Translations under genes and position numbers: made by a program
Part shown: positions 7,251 through 17,233 of the stretch, one piece after another
Position numbering within the stretch: position 1 is the first letter of the stretch
Layout: every line of letters begins with the position of its first letter
Origin: JBBKWU01 sp037969035
GTDB taxonomy: Bacteria > Pseudomonadota > Alphaproteobacteria > Micavibrionales > Micavibrionaceae
Length of the DNA stretch: 64,000 nucleotides
NCBI GenBank assembly: GCA_037969035.1
Contig: JBBKWU010000002.1
Coordinates: 62,001 to 126,000, forward strand
Direction of reading: 5' to 3'
The notes under the pieces: generated by a model
What the model was told of the DNA's origin: nothing
What the model saw: the letters and a program-made list of their open reading frames with translations, nothing else
Databases searched by the model: none

Positions 7251-9104
7251 TTATTCTGCCTCTAACTTTATGTCTCTGGATGCAACATCAAGCTCTTGCA
7301 CCTTTAACAGTAAATCACGCGCAATTGGTGCTGCTGTTGCCGAACCACTACCGCCATGCTCCACCACCACAGTACAAACATAGCGCGGGTTTTTATAAGG
7401 CGCATAACCAACAAAAAGCGCGTGATGACGATATTTCCATGCGAGGTCTTCATTTTGAACACCTTCCAAACGATCAGCCATACTAATCCGCCGCACCTGC
7501 GCGGTGCCTGTTTTGCCCGCCATCTCAAATCCTTCTTTATGAATGGCTGCGGCGTGGGCTGTGCCTTTGCGATTATTCACGACTTGCTCCATCCCCTCAC
7601 GCACGAGCGCAAGGTTACTGGTTTGTACCGCGATTTTTGGCCACTTCACATCAATGCCAAATTTCTTCTGCCCTTCGAGCGTCATCCACGGCTTCACCGC
7701 ATAGCCACCATTCACAAGCCGCGCGGTCATCACGCTCATCTGTAGTGGTGTTGCCTGAATATAGCCCTGCCCGATGCTGGCAACGATGGTTTCACCCGGC
7801 TGCCATGCGGTGCCGTAATGCCCACGCTTCCATGCTTGGTCAGGAACAAGGCCGGGGCGTTCCTCCGTCAACTCAAACCCGAGCTTATCACCAAGCCCGA
7901 ACATCCGCGCATAATGCGCAATCCGATCAATCCCGACCTTTGTCGCGATCTCGTAAAAATAGGTATCGCAAGACTCGCGCAACGCATCCACCACAGCCAT
8001 CTGGCCGTGGCCACCACGCTTCCAACAATGAAAACGATCGCTGCCGTATTCGTAATAGCCCGAGCAATAAAAATGATTGTTACGTGTTACGATTTTGTCT
8101 TCCAAGCCAGCCATAGCCGTAATCATTTTAAAGGTCGAACCGGGGGGATACTGCCCGCCGACCGCCTTGTTATTCAGTGGCAAACCAGGATTGGCGAGCA
8201 TATCTTCCCATGCCTCGGCACTTAGGCCATGGGTAAACATATTCGGGTCAAAGCTCGGCGATGAACACAGCGCGTAAACAGCCCCCGTTTGAACATCCAT
8301 GATAATGGCGGTCGCGCTTTTTTCCGTGCTCAAGCGTTCCTGCACATATTCTTGCAAGCCGATATCAATCGAGAGATGTAATGTTTTGCCGATTGAGCCT
8401 GCGTTACGCTTTAGCTCGCGCACCTCACGCCCAACAACGTTGACCTCAACCTCGGCAGAGCCTGCCTGCCCGCGCAAGGCATCATCAAATGTTTTCTCAA
8501 GCCCTGTTTTACCAATCCGAAAACCCGGCAGCGCGAGAACAGGATCGCCTGTAAGCTCTGAGCGGTTCACAGCACCGACATAGCCCACAATATGCGCTGC
8601 GGCTTCTTTTTGCGGATAGGTGCGAATTTCACCGACATCAATATAAAGTCCCGGAAGATCGGTTAAGTTGACCTCGATCGTTGCCACATCTTCCCACGAC
8701 AAATTGTCTTTGACCTCGATCGGGACAAAGGTGGCTTGGCGGTCTGCGGTGCTGACGACTTTTTTGATATCGGTTTGCGAAAGCTCGATCAATTTTTGTA
8801 AGCGCGAGAGGGCTTTGCCCAGATCATCGGTTTGCTCGGGAATGATAATCACGCGAAAATTTTGATCGTTCATCGCCAACGGCACGGCATTACGATCCAA
8901 TATTTGCCCACGCGACGGCGATAAAATTTTCAAATTGATGCGGTTATTATCGGCAAGGGTTGTATAACGCTCACCTTGTGCAAGCTGTAACCACGCCAAG
9001 CGCACACCAAGCCCTGTCAAAAACGTGCATTGCAACGCCCCGACCAAAAAGGCGCGGCGCGTGAATTGCTTGCTACGATCTTGTGATTTCGTATCCATAT
9101 CCAT
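7251..9104 (-). CDS. mrdA: Penicillin-binding protein 2 (elongation transpeptidase)
   Basis: A class B PBP of 617 residues that cross-links peptidoglycan along the lateral wall. An N-terminal membrane anchor (AFLVGALQCTFLTGLGVRLAWL) is followed by the PBP dimerisation domain and the transpeptidase domain with the active-site motifs STFK (PPGSTFKMIT), SCD (RESCDTYFYE) and KTG (AGKTGTAQV). The ERYTTLADNNRI and PSRGQILDRN blocks are typical of PBP2. Length is normal. It lies between mreD (28 nt upstream) and rodA (adjacent). A second ATG two codons later (9098) is an alternative start. Confidence 0.97.
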   Translation of the reverse strand: MDMDTKSQDRSKQFTRRAFLVGALQCTFLTGLGVRLAWLQLAQGERYTTLADNNRINLKILSPSRGQILDRNAVPLAMNDQNFRVIIIPEQTDDLGKALSRLQKLIELSQTDIKKVVSTADRQATFVPIEVKDNLSWEDVATIEVNLTDLPGLYIDVGEIRTYPQKEAAAHIVGYVGAVNRSELTGDPVLALPGFRIGKTGLEKTFDDALRGQAGSAEVEVNVVGREVRELKRNAGSIGKTLHLSIDIGLQEYVQERLSTEKSATAIIMDVQTGAVYALCSSPSFDPNMFTHGLSAEAWEDMLANPGLPLNNKAVGGQYPPGSTFKMITAMAGLEDKIVTRNNHFYCSGYYEYGSDRFHCWKRGGHGQMAVVDALRESCDTYFYEIATKVGIDRIAHYARMFGLGDKLGFELTEERPGLVPDQAWKRGHYGTAWQPGETIVASIGQGYIQATPLQMSVMTARLVNGGYAVKPWMTLEGQKKFGIDVKWPKIAVQTSNLALVREGMEQVVNNRKGTAHAAAIHKEGFEMAGKTGTAQVRRISMADRLEGVQNEDLAWKYRHHALFVGYAPYKNPRYVCTVVVEHGGSGSATAAPIARDLLLKVQELDVASRDIKLEAE

Positions 9105-9132
9105 CCGTCAAAAATGAGCAGATATATATTAA

Positions 9133-9669
9133 TCAGCTATAAGGCGTTCGCGCAACAGGAAGCAGCCGATGCAGCCCATTCAATAACAGGGATATGTAAG
9201 GAAAGATGAAAAAGCTGGCGAGCGCGGAAATCAAAATCGGCAGAACGCTCAAAAGCTGTGCTTGTACCAAAGATTGCATCCCCCACTGCACAACCCCAAT
9301 GCTCAGCACCATTAAGCCAAACACAAGCCATGTCATCATATAAGGCTGCCCCATTAAAAAGCGGCGTTGGCTGCGGACAAGCATTTGCACGATCACAAAG
9401 ATAAACGCATTCATCCCCACAACACCGCCCGAAAGTAAATCAATCGCAAGCCCCGCACCAAAACATAAAGCAGGCGGCACCAAAGTCGGGCGATAAACAG
9501 ACCAATAGAAAATAGCAATCAACGCCCACGCAGGATTTACATCCCCCAAAAACGGCAGCGGCAATGCCATCATGTTCAATACAAGAAGCACAAACAGAAA
9601 AATATGCGCCAATGACAAGCGCAGCATATCCGTAATATTTGTGAAATTACTCTCAGACGTGTGAAGCAT
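9133..9669 (-). CDS. mreD: Rod shape-determining protein MreD
   Basis: A 178-residue integral membrane protein of the elongasome with about five hydrophobic helices. Recognised from its position between mreC and mrdA and from the sequence PSLLGDVNP-like start of the family (here PLPFLGDVNPAWALIAIFYW), FGAGLAIDLLSGGVVGMNAF and RRFLMGQPYMMTWL. The ATG directly follows the mreC stop (TAAATG), so the two are translationally coupled. Confidence 0.92.
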   Translation of the reverse strand: MLHTSESNFTNITDMLRLSLAHIFLFVLLVLNMMALPLPFLGDVNPAWALIAIFYWSVYRPTLVPPALCFGAGLAIDLLSGGVVGMNAFIFVIVQMLVRSQRRFLMGQPYMMTWLVFGLMVLSIGVVQWGMQSLVQAQLLSVLPILISALASFFIFPYISLLLNGLHRLLPVARTPYS

Positions 9670-10533
9670 TTATAGCGCGCCCGCCGCCCCAAATTGCTCT
9701 GCTTGCCCGTTATCAAGGACTCGCACATGGGTTAAGCGATCTGCGCTCTCATACATTCTAACACCGAATGTGCCATCATCATGGGCGATGACTTCACCAA
9801 CGGGCAAACCATAAGGGAGAACACCGCCGTGCCCCGATGTAATAATGCGTAAACCTGCTTTTAATTCTGTATCAAGAGGAAGATGTTCCAACGTTGGCGC
9901 ACCTTCGTTATTGCCCGACAAAATAGCACGGGCATTTGTGCCACCAACAACGACAGGCACACGAGAGTTCACATCCGTCAGCAACAAAATACGGGCTGAG
10001 CTCTTGCCTGTTTCAACAACGCGCCCAACAAGACCTTCGCCGCCCAAGACTGCTTGGCCTTTAAAGACACCGTCTTCGTAGCCCGCTTTAACAAGTAAGC
10101 TTTTTAAATACGCATTGCCCGAATCCGCGATCACGCGTGCGGTCACATAATGCAATCCTGCTTCGGTTTTGAAGTTCAGTAATTTTTGGAGTTCTTTATT
10201 TTCAGCATCCAAGATCATGGCTTGTTGATACCAGCGGCGCAATTTGACGTTTTCGTCCTTTAGTGCTGCAATTTCTGCTTTCACATCGGCAAGACCTGTG
10301 ACGCTTTCAACTGTTGCTACGGCATCTTGCATCGGCGCGGTAAACACAGATAAAACAGGCGCGAAAAAATCAGTCGTATAAATACGAAGCGCGCCCATAT
10401 TGCCCGATGACAATGATGAAAAGACAAACAGCGACAGCGCGGCCAATAAGAAGAATAGCGAAGACAGCTTCGCACCCCAATATTGTGGGCCGATTAATTT
10501 TGCTAGAGTTTTCGAGCGTGTTCTAAATTTCAA
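9670..10533 (-). CDS. mreC: Rod shape-determining protein MreC
   Basis: A periplasmic scaffold of 287 residues that links MreB to PBP2. Short cytoplasmic start, one membrane helix (LSSLFFLLAALSLFVFSSL, about residues 23-41), then a coiled coil (ADVKAEIAALKDENVKLRRWYQQAMILDAENKELQKLL, so residues about 85-122) and a beta-barrel region with GEGLVGRVVETGKSSARILLLTDVNSRVPV. Length is normal. It is 204 nt from mreB; that spacer holds no further gene that I can see. Confidence 0.95.
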   Translation of the reverse strand: MKFRTRSKTLAKLIGPQYWGAKLSSLFFLLAALSLFVFSSLSSGNMGALRIYTTDFFAPVLSVFTAPMQDAVATVESVTGLADVKAEIAALKDENVKLRRWYQQAMILDAENKELQKLLNFKTEAGLHYVTARVIADSGNAYLKSLLVKAGYEDGVFKGQAVLGGEGLVGRVVETGKSSARILLLTDVNSRVPVVVGGTNARAILSGNNEGAPTLEHLPLDTELKAGLRIITSGHGGVLPYGLPVGEVIAHDDGTFGVRMYESADRLTHVRVLDNGQAEQFGAAGAL

Positions 10534-10737
10534 AAATCTATTCCCTGAACATTCTGCAACTAGTTTTTAATTCATATTGTGAATGTACAACGCTTATAAA
10601 GATTGCCATGCAAATGCAATACATAACTATTAAAAGTCTACAGAAAAAGAGAATCGCTGGCAATGGTGGAAGCGAAGCAAGACAAAGTTTTGTGTGCATA
10701 CGAGCCAAAGGCGAGGAAAAGAAGCAATCGTTAGTCT

Positions 10738-11805
10738 TTAATACCGTGTCACAGCAGTCCAGCCATATCCACCAATCAAAACGTTTTTCAGCGTTTTCAT
10801 TTCTTCAAGCGCATGTCCCGTACCAAGAGCCACACACGATAGTGGGTCATCGGCAATTGTCACCGCTAAGCCCGTGGCATGACGCAGCACAAAATCAAGA
10901 TTAGCAAGAAGCGAACCGCCGCCTGTCAACACAATCCCTTTTTCCACGATATCAGACGCAAGCTCAGGCGGGGTATGTTCTAGTGCGACTTTCACCGCCT
11001 CGATAATTTGCCCGACGGGCTCGGCCAAGCTTTCGGCTATTTGACGTTCGCTGATGATAATTTCTTTGGGCACGCCGTTCATTAAATCGCGGCCTTTAAT
11101 ATCCATCGTGCGGCCTTCGCCATCCCCAGGAGGACACGCAGAACCGATTTCTTTTTTGATACGCTCTGCGGTGGTTTCCCCCACAAGCAAGTTATGCACA
11201 CGGCGGATATAAGCGACAATCGCATCATCCATTTTATCGCCACCGACACGTACAGATTTCGCGTATACAATCCCGCCAAGCGAGATCACCGCAACTTCTG
11301 TTGTACCGCCACCAATATCAACGACCATTGAGCCTGTAGGCTCTGTCACAGGCAAGCCCGCACCAATCGCGGCAGCCATTGGCTCTTCGATCAAACCAAC
11401 TTGGGATGCGCCCGCGCTTTCAGCAGATTCGATAATCGCGCGTTGTTCCACAGCCGTTGAGCCAGACGGCACACAAATCACCATTTTCGGTGATACGAAG
11501 GAACGGCGGTTATGCACTTTGCGGATAAAGTGCTTAATCATCGCCTCTGTCACTTCGAAGTCTGCAATCACACCATCACGTAGGGGGCGGATCGCAACAA
11601 TATTGCCCGGCGTACGACCAAGCATTTGTTTGGCCTCGTTACCGACAGCCAGAATTTGTTTTTTTCCCGCATGCATGGAGATCGCCACAACCGACGGTTC
11701 ATTCAGCACAATACCTTGGTCGCGCACGTAAACCAACGTGTTCGCGGTACCTAGATCAATTGCCATGTCGGCGGACATAAATCCGAAAAGTTTTGAAAAC
11801 ATCAT
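10738..11805 (-). CDS. mreB: Rod shape-determining actin homologue MreB
   Basis: A cytoplasmic actin-like ATPase of 355 residues that orients lateral wall synthesis. It has phosphate 1 (AIDLGTANTLVYV), connecting (EEPMAAAIGAGLPV), phosphate 2 (MVVDIGGGTTEVAVISLGG) and adenosine (VLTGGGSLLANLD) motifs. The start ATG is preceded by AAGGAAAT. First gene of the shape operon on the minus strand, downstream of rpmJ with its terminator between them, so it probably has its own promoter in 11806-11890. Confidence 0.97.
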   Translation of the reverse strand: MMFSKLFGFMSADMAIDLGTANTLVYVRDQGIVLNEPSVVAISMHAGKKQILAVGNEAKQMLGRTPGNIVAIRPLRDGVIADFEVTEAMIKHFIRKVHNRRSFVSPKMVICVPSGSTAVEQRAIIESAESAGASQVGLIEEPMAAAIGAGLPVTEPTGSMVVDIGGGTTEVAVISLGGIVYAKSVRVGGDKMDDAIVAYIRRVHNLLVGETTAERIKKEIGSACPPGDGEGRTMDIKGRDLMNGVPKEIIISERQIAESLAEPVGQIIEAVKVALEHTPPELASDIVEKGIVLTGGGSLLANLDFVLRHATGLAVTIADDPLSCVALGTGHALEEMKTLKNVLIGGYGWTAVTRY

Positions 11806-11893
11806 ATTTCCTTATGAGACAATGGATGTATAACAGACTAAAATAGACCCTGCACCAAGATTTTGTGTTTTTCAAGGCGTTATACCAAAGAAA

Positions 11894-11915
11894 AAGGCCC
11901 GCGAAAACGGACCTT
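11894..11915 (-). terminator. Rho-independent terminator after rpmJ
   Basis: On the minus strand an 8-bp stem AAGGTCCG/CGGGCCTT (one G-T pair) with a 6-nt loop is followed by TTTTTC. It lies 55 nt past the rpmJ stop and ahead of mreB, separating the two transcripts. Confidence 0.75.
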
Positions 11916-11969
11916 GTTTTATACCCTTTTCATATAGGCGTTATCCTATATGTAGGATTAGCTGTGCAA

Positions 11970-12095
11970 TTAACCTTGGCGCGCTTTCATGCGTGGGTTT
12001 TGCTTGTTAATCACGTAAACGCGGCCTTTGCGGCGCACAACTTTACAGTTACGGTCACGTGTTTTTAATGTTTTCAGCGAGTTTGCGACTTTCAT
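11970..12095 (-). CDS. rpmJ: 50S ribosomal protein L36 (zinc-free form)
   Basis: A 41-residue basic protein, MKVANSLKTLKTRDRNCKVV to NPRMKARQG, matching the alphaproteobacterial bL36. It has one cysteine only, so it lacks the four-ligand zinc ribbon (C-minus type). ATG at 12095 is preceded by AGGAAAGTT. It is monocistronic, followed by a good terminator, and read from a divergent promoter region shared with the EAL gene at 12387. Confidence 0.95.
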   Translation of the reverse strand: MKVANSLKTLKTRDRNCKVVRRKGRVYVINKQNPRMKARQG

Positions 12096-12386
12096 CGTTC
12101 CAACTTTCCTATAAATTCCTAATTGAAGCGCGACATTACATGCCCTTCCCCTGCCTTGTCAAGCATTTCAGGCAAAAAAAGATAAATGTCTGTTTCACGA
12201 TACCGATGACGGATATCAACATGTTACAGCCCTTTTTTTAATTTATCTGGTTACTTTTATTAAAGAGTGTGAAATTATATTCATTGTTAACTTAACGCTA
12301 ATATCTCTGTAGCATTATGAACCTGAGCAATCTCATGATTGCAATATTCAAGAGTAATTTGTAAAGGCAACCAGTTTTAGATTCAC

Positions 12387-13610
12387 ATGGACACATCGCA
12401 CGGATCAAATAAAAATTTCAAGGCAGGCGAACTGATTATGCGTCAGGGCGATAAGGGCGATTGCGCCTATATCATCGAAGAGGGCATGGTTGAGATTCTG
12501 ATTGAAGGCCCCTCAGGCGATCAGCGCAGTATCGGCACGCGCGGCAATGGTACGATTATCGGCGAAATGGCATTGGTTGATGACGCACCGCGCACCGCCA
12601 CGATTAAGGCACTTAAAGATTGTAAAATGTTGGAAATAACGCGCGAAGATTTCTCGCAGCGTCTTAAAACAACAGACCCCGTCATTCAAATGATTTCACA
12701 AGTTATACTGACACGCTACCGCGACACGCTTAAGCGTGCAGAAATCGTGGGCGAAAGCCTGACTTATCCGCCGCCGGAGATGGTCGAAAAAACGATTTCA
12801 GAGCAATCTGACGTGTTTGAGTCTGTAAAAATCGCCAATAAATTCCGCACAGCTTTGGATAATGACGTACTGGAAATGCATTACCAGCCGATTATTGACC
12901 TTGGTAAAGGCCAGATCATTGGTTTTGAAGCGCTTATGCGCTGGACAGACCCCGAAGATGGCTTTATCTCGCCTAGTCTTTTCATCCCGATTGCTGAAAA
13001 AAGCGGTTTGATCGTGGATGCCAGTAAATGGGCGCTCCGCACCTCTTGCGAGGCATTAAAGCGCATACAGGATAAAACAGGTCATCCTGACCTTCATATG
13101 AGCGTAAACTTCTCAAGCCACGATTTTGCCGAAAGTGATTTTGTCGATGGCATTAAAAAGACAATTACAGACAGCGGTGTGCAGCCCAAGGATGTGAAGT
13201 TGGAAATAACGGAACGTCTTTTGATCACACAGCCAGACAACGCCAAAGACACGCTGCAAGCTTGCCGTGACGAAGGCATCGGCATTTCCATCGATGATTT
13301 TGGCACAGGCTACTCATCGCTGAGCTACCTCTATTATTTCCCGATTGATACGCTGAAAATCGATCAGAGCTTTATTCGCGCGATGCAAAAAGACAGCAGA
13401 AGTCATGAACTTGTGAAATCAATCGTCGCTTTAGCAAAAAGCCTTAATCTGGCCTGCGTTGCCGAAGGTGTTGAACACCCAGAAGAAGCCGACTTACTGC
13501 GTGAAATGGGTTGTGAAAATGCGCAAGGTTTTTACTTTGCGCGCCCTATCCCTGAATCTGCTGTGATTGAACTCATGGGCACATGGGATATTAAGAAGCT
13601 TTCCGCTTAA
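12387..13610 (+). CDS. Cyclic-nucleotide-binding EAL phosphodiesterase
   Basis: A 407-residue cytosolic protein joining an N-terminal CRP-like cNMP-binding domain (about residues 8-120, with IMRQGDKGDCAYIIEEGMVE, GEMALVDDAPRTATI) to a complete EAL domain (about 155-400). The c-di-GMP phosphodiesterase motifs are intact: FEALMRW, NFS, ITERLL, DDFGTGYSS, KIDQSF, AEGVE, QGFYFARP. No GGDEF domain. GEMALVDDAPRTA resembles the phosphate-binding cassette GE(L/M)AL..(A/P)R(A/T)A. It thus probably lowers c-di-GMP in response to cAMP or cGMP. It converges with the operon that ends in an adenylate cyclase, a likely source of its ligand. The ribosome-binding site is weak. Confidence 0.92.
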   Translation: MDTSHGSNKNFKAGELIMRQGDKGDCAYIIEEGMVEILIEGPSGDQRSIGTRGNGTIIGEMALVDDAPRTATIKALKDCKMLEITREDFSQRLKTTDPVIQMISQVILTRYRDTLKRAEIVGESLTYPPPEMVEKTISEQSDVFESVKIANKFRTALDNDVLEMHYQPIIDLGKGQIIGFEALMRWTDPEDGFISPSLFIPIAEKSGLIVDASKWALRTSCEALKRIQDKTGHPDLHMSVNFSSHDFAESDFVDGIKKTITDSGVQPKDVKLEITERLLITQPDNAKDTLQACRDEGIGISIDDFGTGYSSLSYLYYFPIDTLKIDQSFIRAMQKDSRSHELVKSIVALAKSLNLACVAEGVEHPEEADLLREMGCENAQGFYFARPIPESAVIELMGTWDIKKLSA

Positions 13611-13650
13611 TCAACAAACTCTCAAATTATCCAACGAACGAACAAACATC

Positions 13651-15909
13651 TTATTTTGTAAGGGCGTCGTAAATACCGTTCCAATTTTTATCGGGCGGCT
13701 CAGCGCGTAGCATTTCAATGCGTTTTTCATACAGGGTATAGAAGAACCGCAAACGACCGCCAGAAAGCTCCAGACAGTCTTTTAAACGTTTTTCCGCCCT
13801 ATCAAAATCTTGTTTGCGGTAATGGGCAATCATTTCGCTATGCGCATCATACCAAGGGGCGAAGAATTTTTGCTTACGGTATAGCTCATTGCCCAACAAA
13901 CCATGGATTTTTACCGCGTCATTTTTGCCTTTCACGCGGATTAAATCGAGCTCCAGCGTGGCAAAATCGGGAACTTGTCTTTGCGTTTCGGCACCGATCA
14001 AAATACTGCACCCATAGTTACGAGTTTGCCCTTCGAGGCGTGAGGCCAGATTCACGGAATCCCCCAGCGCAGAATACGCAAAGCGTTGCTTTGAGCCCAT
14101 GTTGCCGACACTCGCGGGGCCTGTATTCACACCAATCCCTGCTTTCAACAATATCGCGGGGCGGCGTTCTGCTTCTGCCATGGCCAGTAGTTTTTGGTTG
14201 ATCGGCTTAAGCGATTTATTCATCTTCATCGCCGCAATACAAGCATGACGCGCATGGTCTTTATCTTCCAGTGGTGCATTCCAAAACGCCATCATCGCAT
14301 CGCCCATATATTTATCAATTGTTCCGCGATTATCCATCACCAGATCAGACATCGGCGTTAGAAATTCATTCATGAGCTGAATAAGGGCTTCAGGGCTCAT
14401 ACTTTCAGATATGGAAGTGAAGTTACGAATATCAGTAAACATCACCGTCAGATCGCGTGTCTCCCCGCCGAGCACAAGCTTCTCAGGATCGCGCGTCAAT
14501 TCATCCATAAAATCTGGCGAGATATAAAGCCCAAAAGCTTGACGCACACGGCGGCGTTCTTCTTCGGAGCGCAGATAGCTCAGCACCGCAGACACAACGA
14601 AAATTAACAGCACCGAAATACTAGGATACAGCACATCAATCAACAAACCGTGTTCGGTAAAGGCATACCAACCGAGCGAAAACGCCGCAATAATAAGACA
14701 GATCACAAAGAAGAGCTGCACCAACGCCCCCGTGAACAGTGAGAGCAGCAAAATTATACCGCCAACGACAAAAATCGAGACCGCCTCGCCGCCAATGGCA
14801 TCCACAGGACGGTGCAAGAATGTTTTGGTCAGGATTTGGTCAATGATGTTCAAATGCACCTCAACCCCCGGACGGAACGGGTCAAGCGGGGTTGAGCGAA
14901 TATCTTTCAGCCCGACAGCACTCGTGCCGACAATAACAATCTTATCCTTGATACGCGCAGGATCAACCGTGCCGTTCATGACGCTCAGCGCGGAGACATA
15001 CCAATCTTTTTGCGGCTTGGCGAAATACACTAAAAACTCGCCTTTTGGGTTTGTCGGGATCAATTTTTTGCGGTTGCCGAGCTTTATACCGCGCATACCG
15101 AAACGTTCAGGATCAAGCTTTGCCAACCATGGCTCATCAAGCTCCACCGACATTGATGGCTCGTTCCACAAAACGCGGATAGATTCCAAAGGCAAGGAGG
15201 GGTAGATCGAGGTGATCGTGCCGTCGTGGCGTTTATGCGCCACAATCATCGGCACACGGCGAATAACACCATCCGTATCACTGGAGACAAAGAAGCTGCC
15301 ATTGCCTGCGGCATGACGTACAATTTTTGGAATATTTGCCGCGACCCCTTCGAGGTTCGGCACATATTTATCAATTTGTTTGCCGCGAATACTGGCTTTT
15401 AACCGTGGCGAGCCGCGCGTTTCTTCGTTGGTCAGGGAAAACCCCGTCACCACATTGCCCGCACGTTCAATCGCATCACCAAACAATTGGTCATTATCAG
15501 GCAAGGTCATCAATGTTTCGCGTACAAGATCAGCCTGTGCCACGCCCGCACTATCCCCGATAACATCAACAAGATAGCGCGGCGACGTTCTGTCAGGTTC
15601 AGAAAACACCATATCGAATGTAATCACCCGCGCACCGAACTTTTTAAGCTGGTCAACAAGGTCTGCGAGCTTTGTCCGCGACCACGGCCATTGACCAAGA
15701 TCGTTATGCGCGAGAGAGGCTTCGTCAATATCAATGATCACAACATCATTGCCCGCCTCGTAAGGCTTGAGGATATTGTAGTAGTCAAAGGTCAGGTTAC
15801 GGATTTGTTCGCGCCAACGCGCGTGGGAGAAATTCTGAAACGAGAGCAACACCAACATCGACAGCAAAATGGCGGTCTGGGTGAAACGGTTTGTGAGAAC
15901 CCTCATCAT
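13651..15909 (-). CDS. CHASE2-domain class III adenylate cyclase
   Basis: A 752-residue membrane sensor. An N-terminal helix (TAILLSMLVLLSF) precedes a periplasmic CHASE2 domain (about residues 30-350; VVIIDIDEASLAHNDLGQWPWSR, GARVITFDMVFSEPD, DKIVIVGTSAVGLKDIRSTPLDP), three membrane helices (about 365-440) and a cytosolic cyclase domain. The cyclase has the metal site VMFTDIRNFTSI, the second Asp in KYMGDAMMAFW, and ALGDSVNLASRLEG, where Asp favours ATP over GTP. It probably makes cAMP in response to an unknown signal. Last gene of the type I secretion operon, 13 nt after the HlyD-like gene. Confidence 0.92.
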   Translation of the reverse strand: MMRVLTNRFTQTAILLSMLVLLSFQNFSHARWREQIRNLTFDYYNILKPYEAGNDVVIIDIDEASLAHNDLGQWPWSRTKLADLVDQLKKFGARVITFDMVFSEPDRTSPRYLVDVIGDSAGVAQADLVRETLMTLPDNDQLFGDAIERAGNVVTGFSLTNEETRGSPRLKASIRGKQIDKYVPNLEGVAANIPKIVRHAAGNGSFFVSSDTDGVIRRVPMIVAHKRHDGTITSIYPSLPLESIRVLWNEPSMSVELDEPWLAKLDPERFGMRGIKLGNRKKLIPTNPKGEFLVYFAKPQKDWYVSALSVMNGTVDPARIKDKIVIVGTSAVGLKDIRSTPLDPFRPGVEVHLNIIDQILTKTFLHRPVDAIGGEAVSIFVVGGIILLLSLFTGALVQLFFVICLIIAAFSLGWYAFTEHGLLIDVLYPSISVLLIFVVSAVLSYLRSEEERRRVRQAFGLYISPDFMDELTRDPEKLVLGGETRDLTVMFTDIRNFTSISESMSPEALIQLMNEFLTPMSDLVMDNRGTIDKYMGDAMMAFWNAPLEDKDHARHACIAAMKMNKSLKPINQKLLAMAEAERRPAILLKAGIGVNTGPASVGNMGSKQRFAYSALGDSVNLASRLEGQTRNYGCSILIGAETQRQVPDFATLELDLIRVKGKNDAVKIHGLLGNELYRKQKFFAPWYDAHSEMIAHYRKQDFDRAEKRLKDCLELSGGRLRFFYTLYEKRIEMLRAEPPDKNWNGIYDALTK

Positions 15910-15922
15910 ACGCTTATTGCTC

Positions 15923-17233
15923 CTATCGCTCGGTCAGTGCTCTATCGCGCGCACGGTAGATCGGCTTGAGAAGGTACTCCATAATGGTGCGCTTGCCGGT
16001 GATAATTTCTGTTTCAGCAACCATCCCTGGTGTAATCGGCAGCGGATTATCCGCCTCGCCCATATAATTTTTGTCTGTGCGCGCCTCGATTTCAAAGAAC
16101 ACATTGCCTTCGCGATCGGTCACGCTGTTTGCACCAATTCGCACAAGCTGCCCTTTGAGGCTGCCATAACGGCGCGGATCATAGGCGCTGATTTTAACCT
16201 TCATCGGTTGCCCTGCGCGTAAAAACGCGATATCGCTCGGGCGTACTTTGGCGATGATTTTAAGTGCATCATCACTCGGCACAATCTCAACCAGTTTTTG
16301 CGCAGGCTCGATCACGCCGCCGATTGTTTTGAGCGACACATTATTAACAACCCCATCAACGGGCGAACGCAATTCTGTACGATCAACGCGATCACCGATG
16401 GATTTTAGGCTTTCCTCAAGCTGCGCCATTTTGGTTTTCACCTCGCCAAGCTCAGTTAAAGCTTGGGAGTGAAATTTATCGTCTTGATCTTCAAGCTGCT
16501 TTTTCGCGGCTTTTAGTTCGGATTGTAAACCAATTAGCTTTTGCTCGTCAGCTTTTATTTGCCCCGACATATCGGAGATTTCGCGGTTCAACCTGATTTC
16601 TTCGATCTTTGGCACAGCTTTTTGACGCACCATTTCGGAGGTGATTTTAAGCTCTTGATACATCAGGCCACGGCTGTCTTTCAAACGCTTGATCTGTGCG
16701 TTGGTTTCGGCGATGCCTGCGTTTGCTTGGTCGATCTGGTCGTTCAAAATAGAGATCGCATTGGCAAGCTCACGCTGGCGGGATTTATGAAGCTCTTCTT
16801 CATTTTCAACAATCTCAGGTATTTTCGTGCGTAGCTCATCGCTGACGGTGAATTCTTTGCCGCTGGCTTCGGCCTCAAGGCGCGATTTTTTGGCTTCTAA
16901 ACTCATGAACATGGCCTCGGTGCCGCGCTCTTCTGAGGCAAACATCACATCGCTGATCCGCATGAGTATTTGTCCTTCGGTCACGCGTTCACCTTCGACA
17001 ACGAGTAACTCCTGCAAGATGCCGCCTTCTAAGCTCTGCACGACCTGAATTTCTTGGGATGGAACAACTTGCCCTGAACCGCGCGTGATTTCCTCAACCT
17101 CGGAGAAACTCGCCCACAGCACCATAAACACCAAAAACCCTGTAATCGCGATCAGCAAAAGGCTCGACGCGCCTGTCGGTTTCACCCGCGAGGCTGCTGC
17201 CAATTCTGTCATGAATTCGGTTTCTTTCATCAT
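15923..17233 (-). CDS. HlyD-family type I secretion membrane fusion protein
   Basis: A 436-residue periplasmic adaptor linking the ABC exporter to the TolC-like channel. One membrane helix at about 24-43 (LLLIAITGFLVFMVLWASF), a lipoyl half-motif (RGSGQVVPSQEIQVVQSLEGGILQELLV), a long coiled coil (about 100-300) and a beta-barrel end with VDGVVNNVSLKTIGGVIEPAQKLVEIVPSDD. This is the LapC/HlyD class. Its start overlaps the end of the ABC gene by 4 nt (ATGA), so the two are coupled. Confidence 0.93.
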   Translation of the reverse strand: MMKETEFMTELAAASRVKPTGASSLLLIAITGFLVFMVLWASFSEVEEITRGSGQVVPSQEIQVVQSLEGGILQELLVVEGERVTEGQILMRISDVMFASEERGTEAMFMSLEAKKSRLEAEASGKEFTVSDELRTKIPEIVENEEELHKSRQRELANAISILNDQIDQANAGIAETNAQIKRLKDSRGLMYQELKITSEMVRQKAVPKIEEIRLNREISDMSGQIKADEQKLIGLQSELKAAKKQLEDQDDKFHSQALTELGEVKTKMAQLEESLKSIGDRVDRTELRSPVDGVVNNVSLKTIGGVIEPAQKLVEIVPSDDALKIIAKVRPSDIAFLRAGQPMKVKISAYDPRRYGSLKGQLVRIGANSVTDREGNVFFEIEARTDKNYMGEADNPLPITPGMVAETEIITGKRTIMEYLLKPIYRARDRALTER

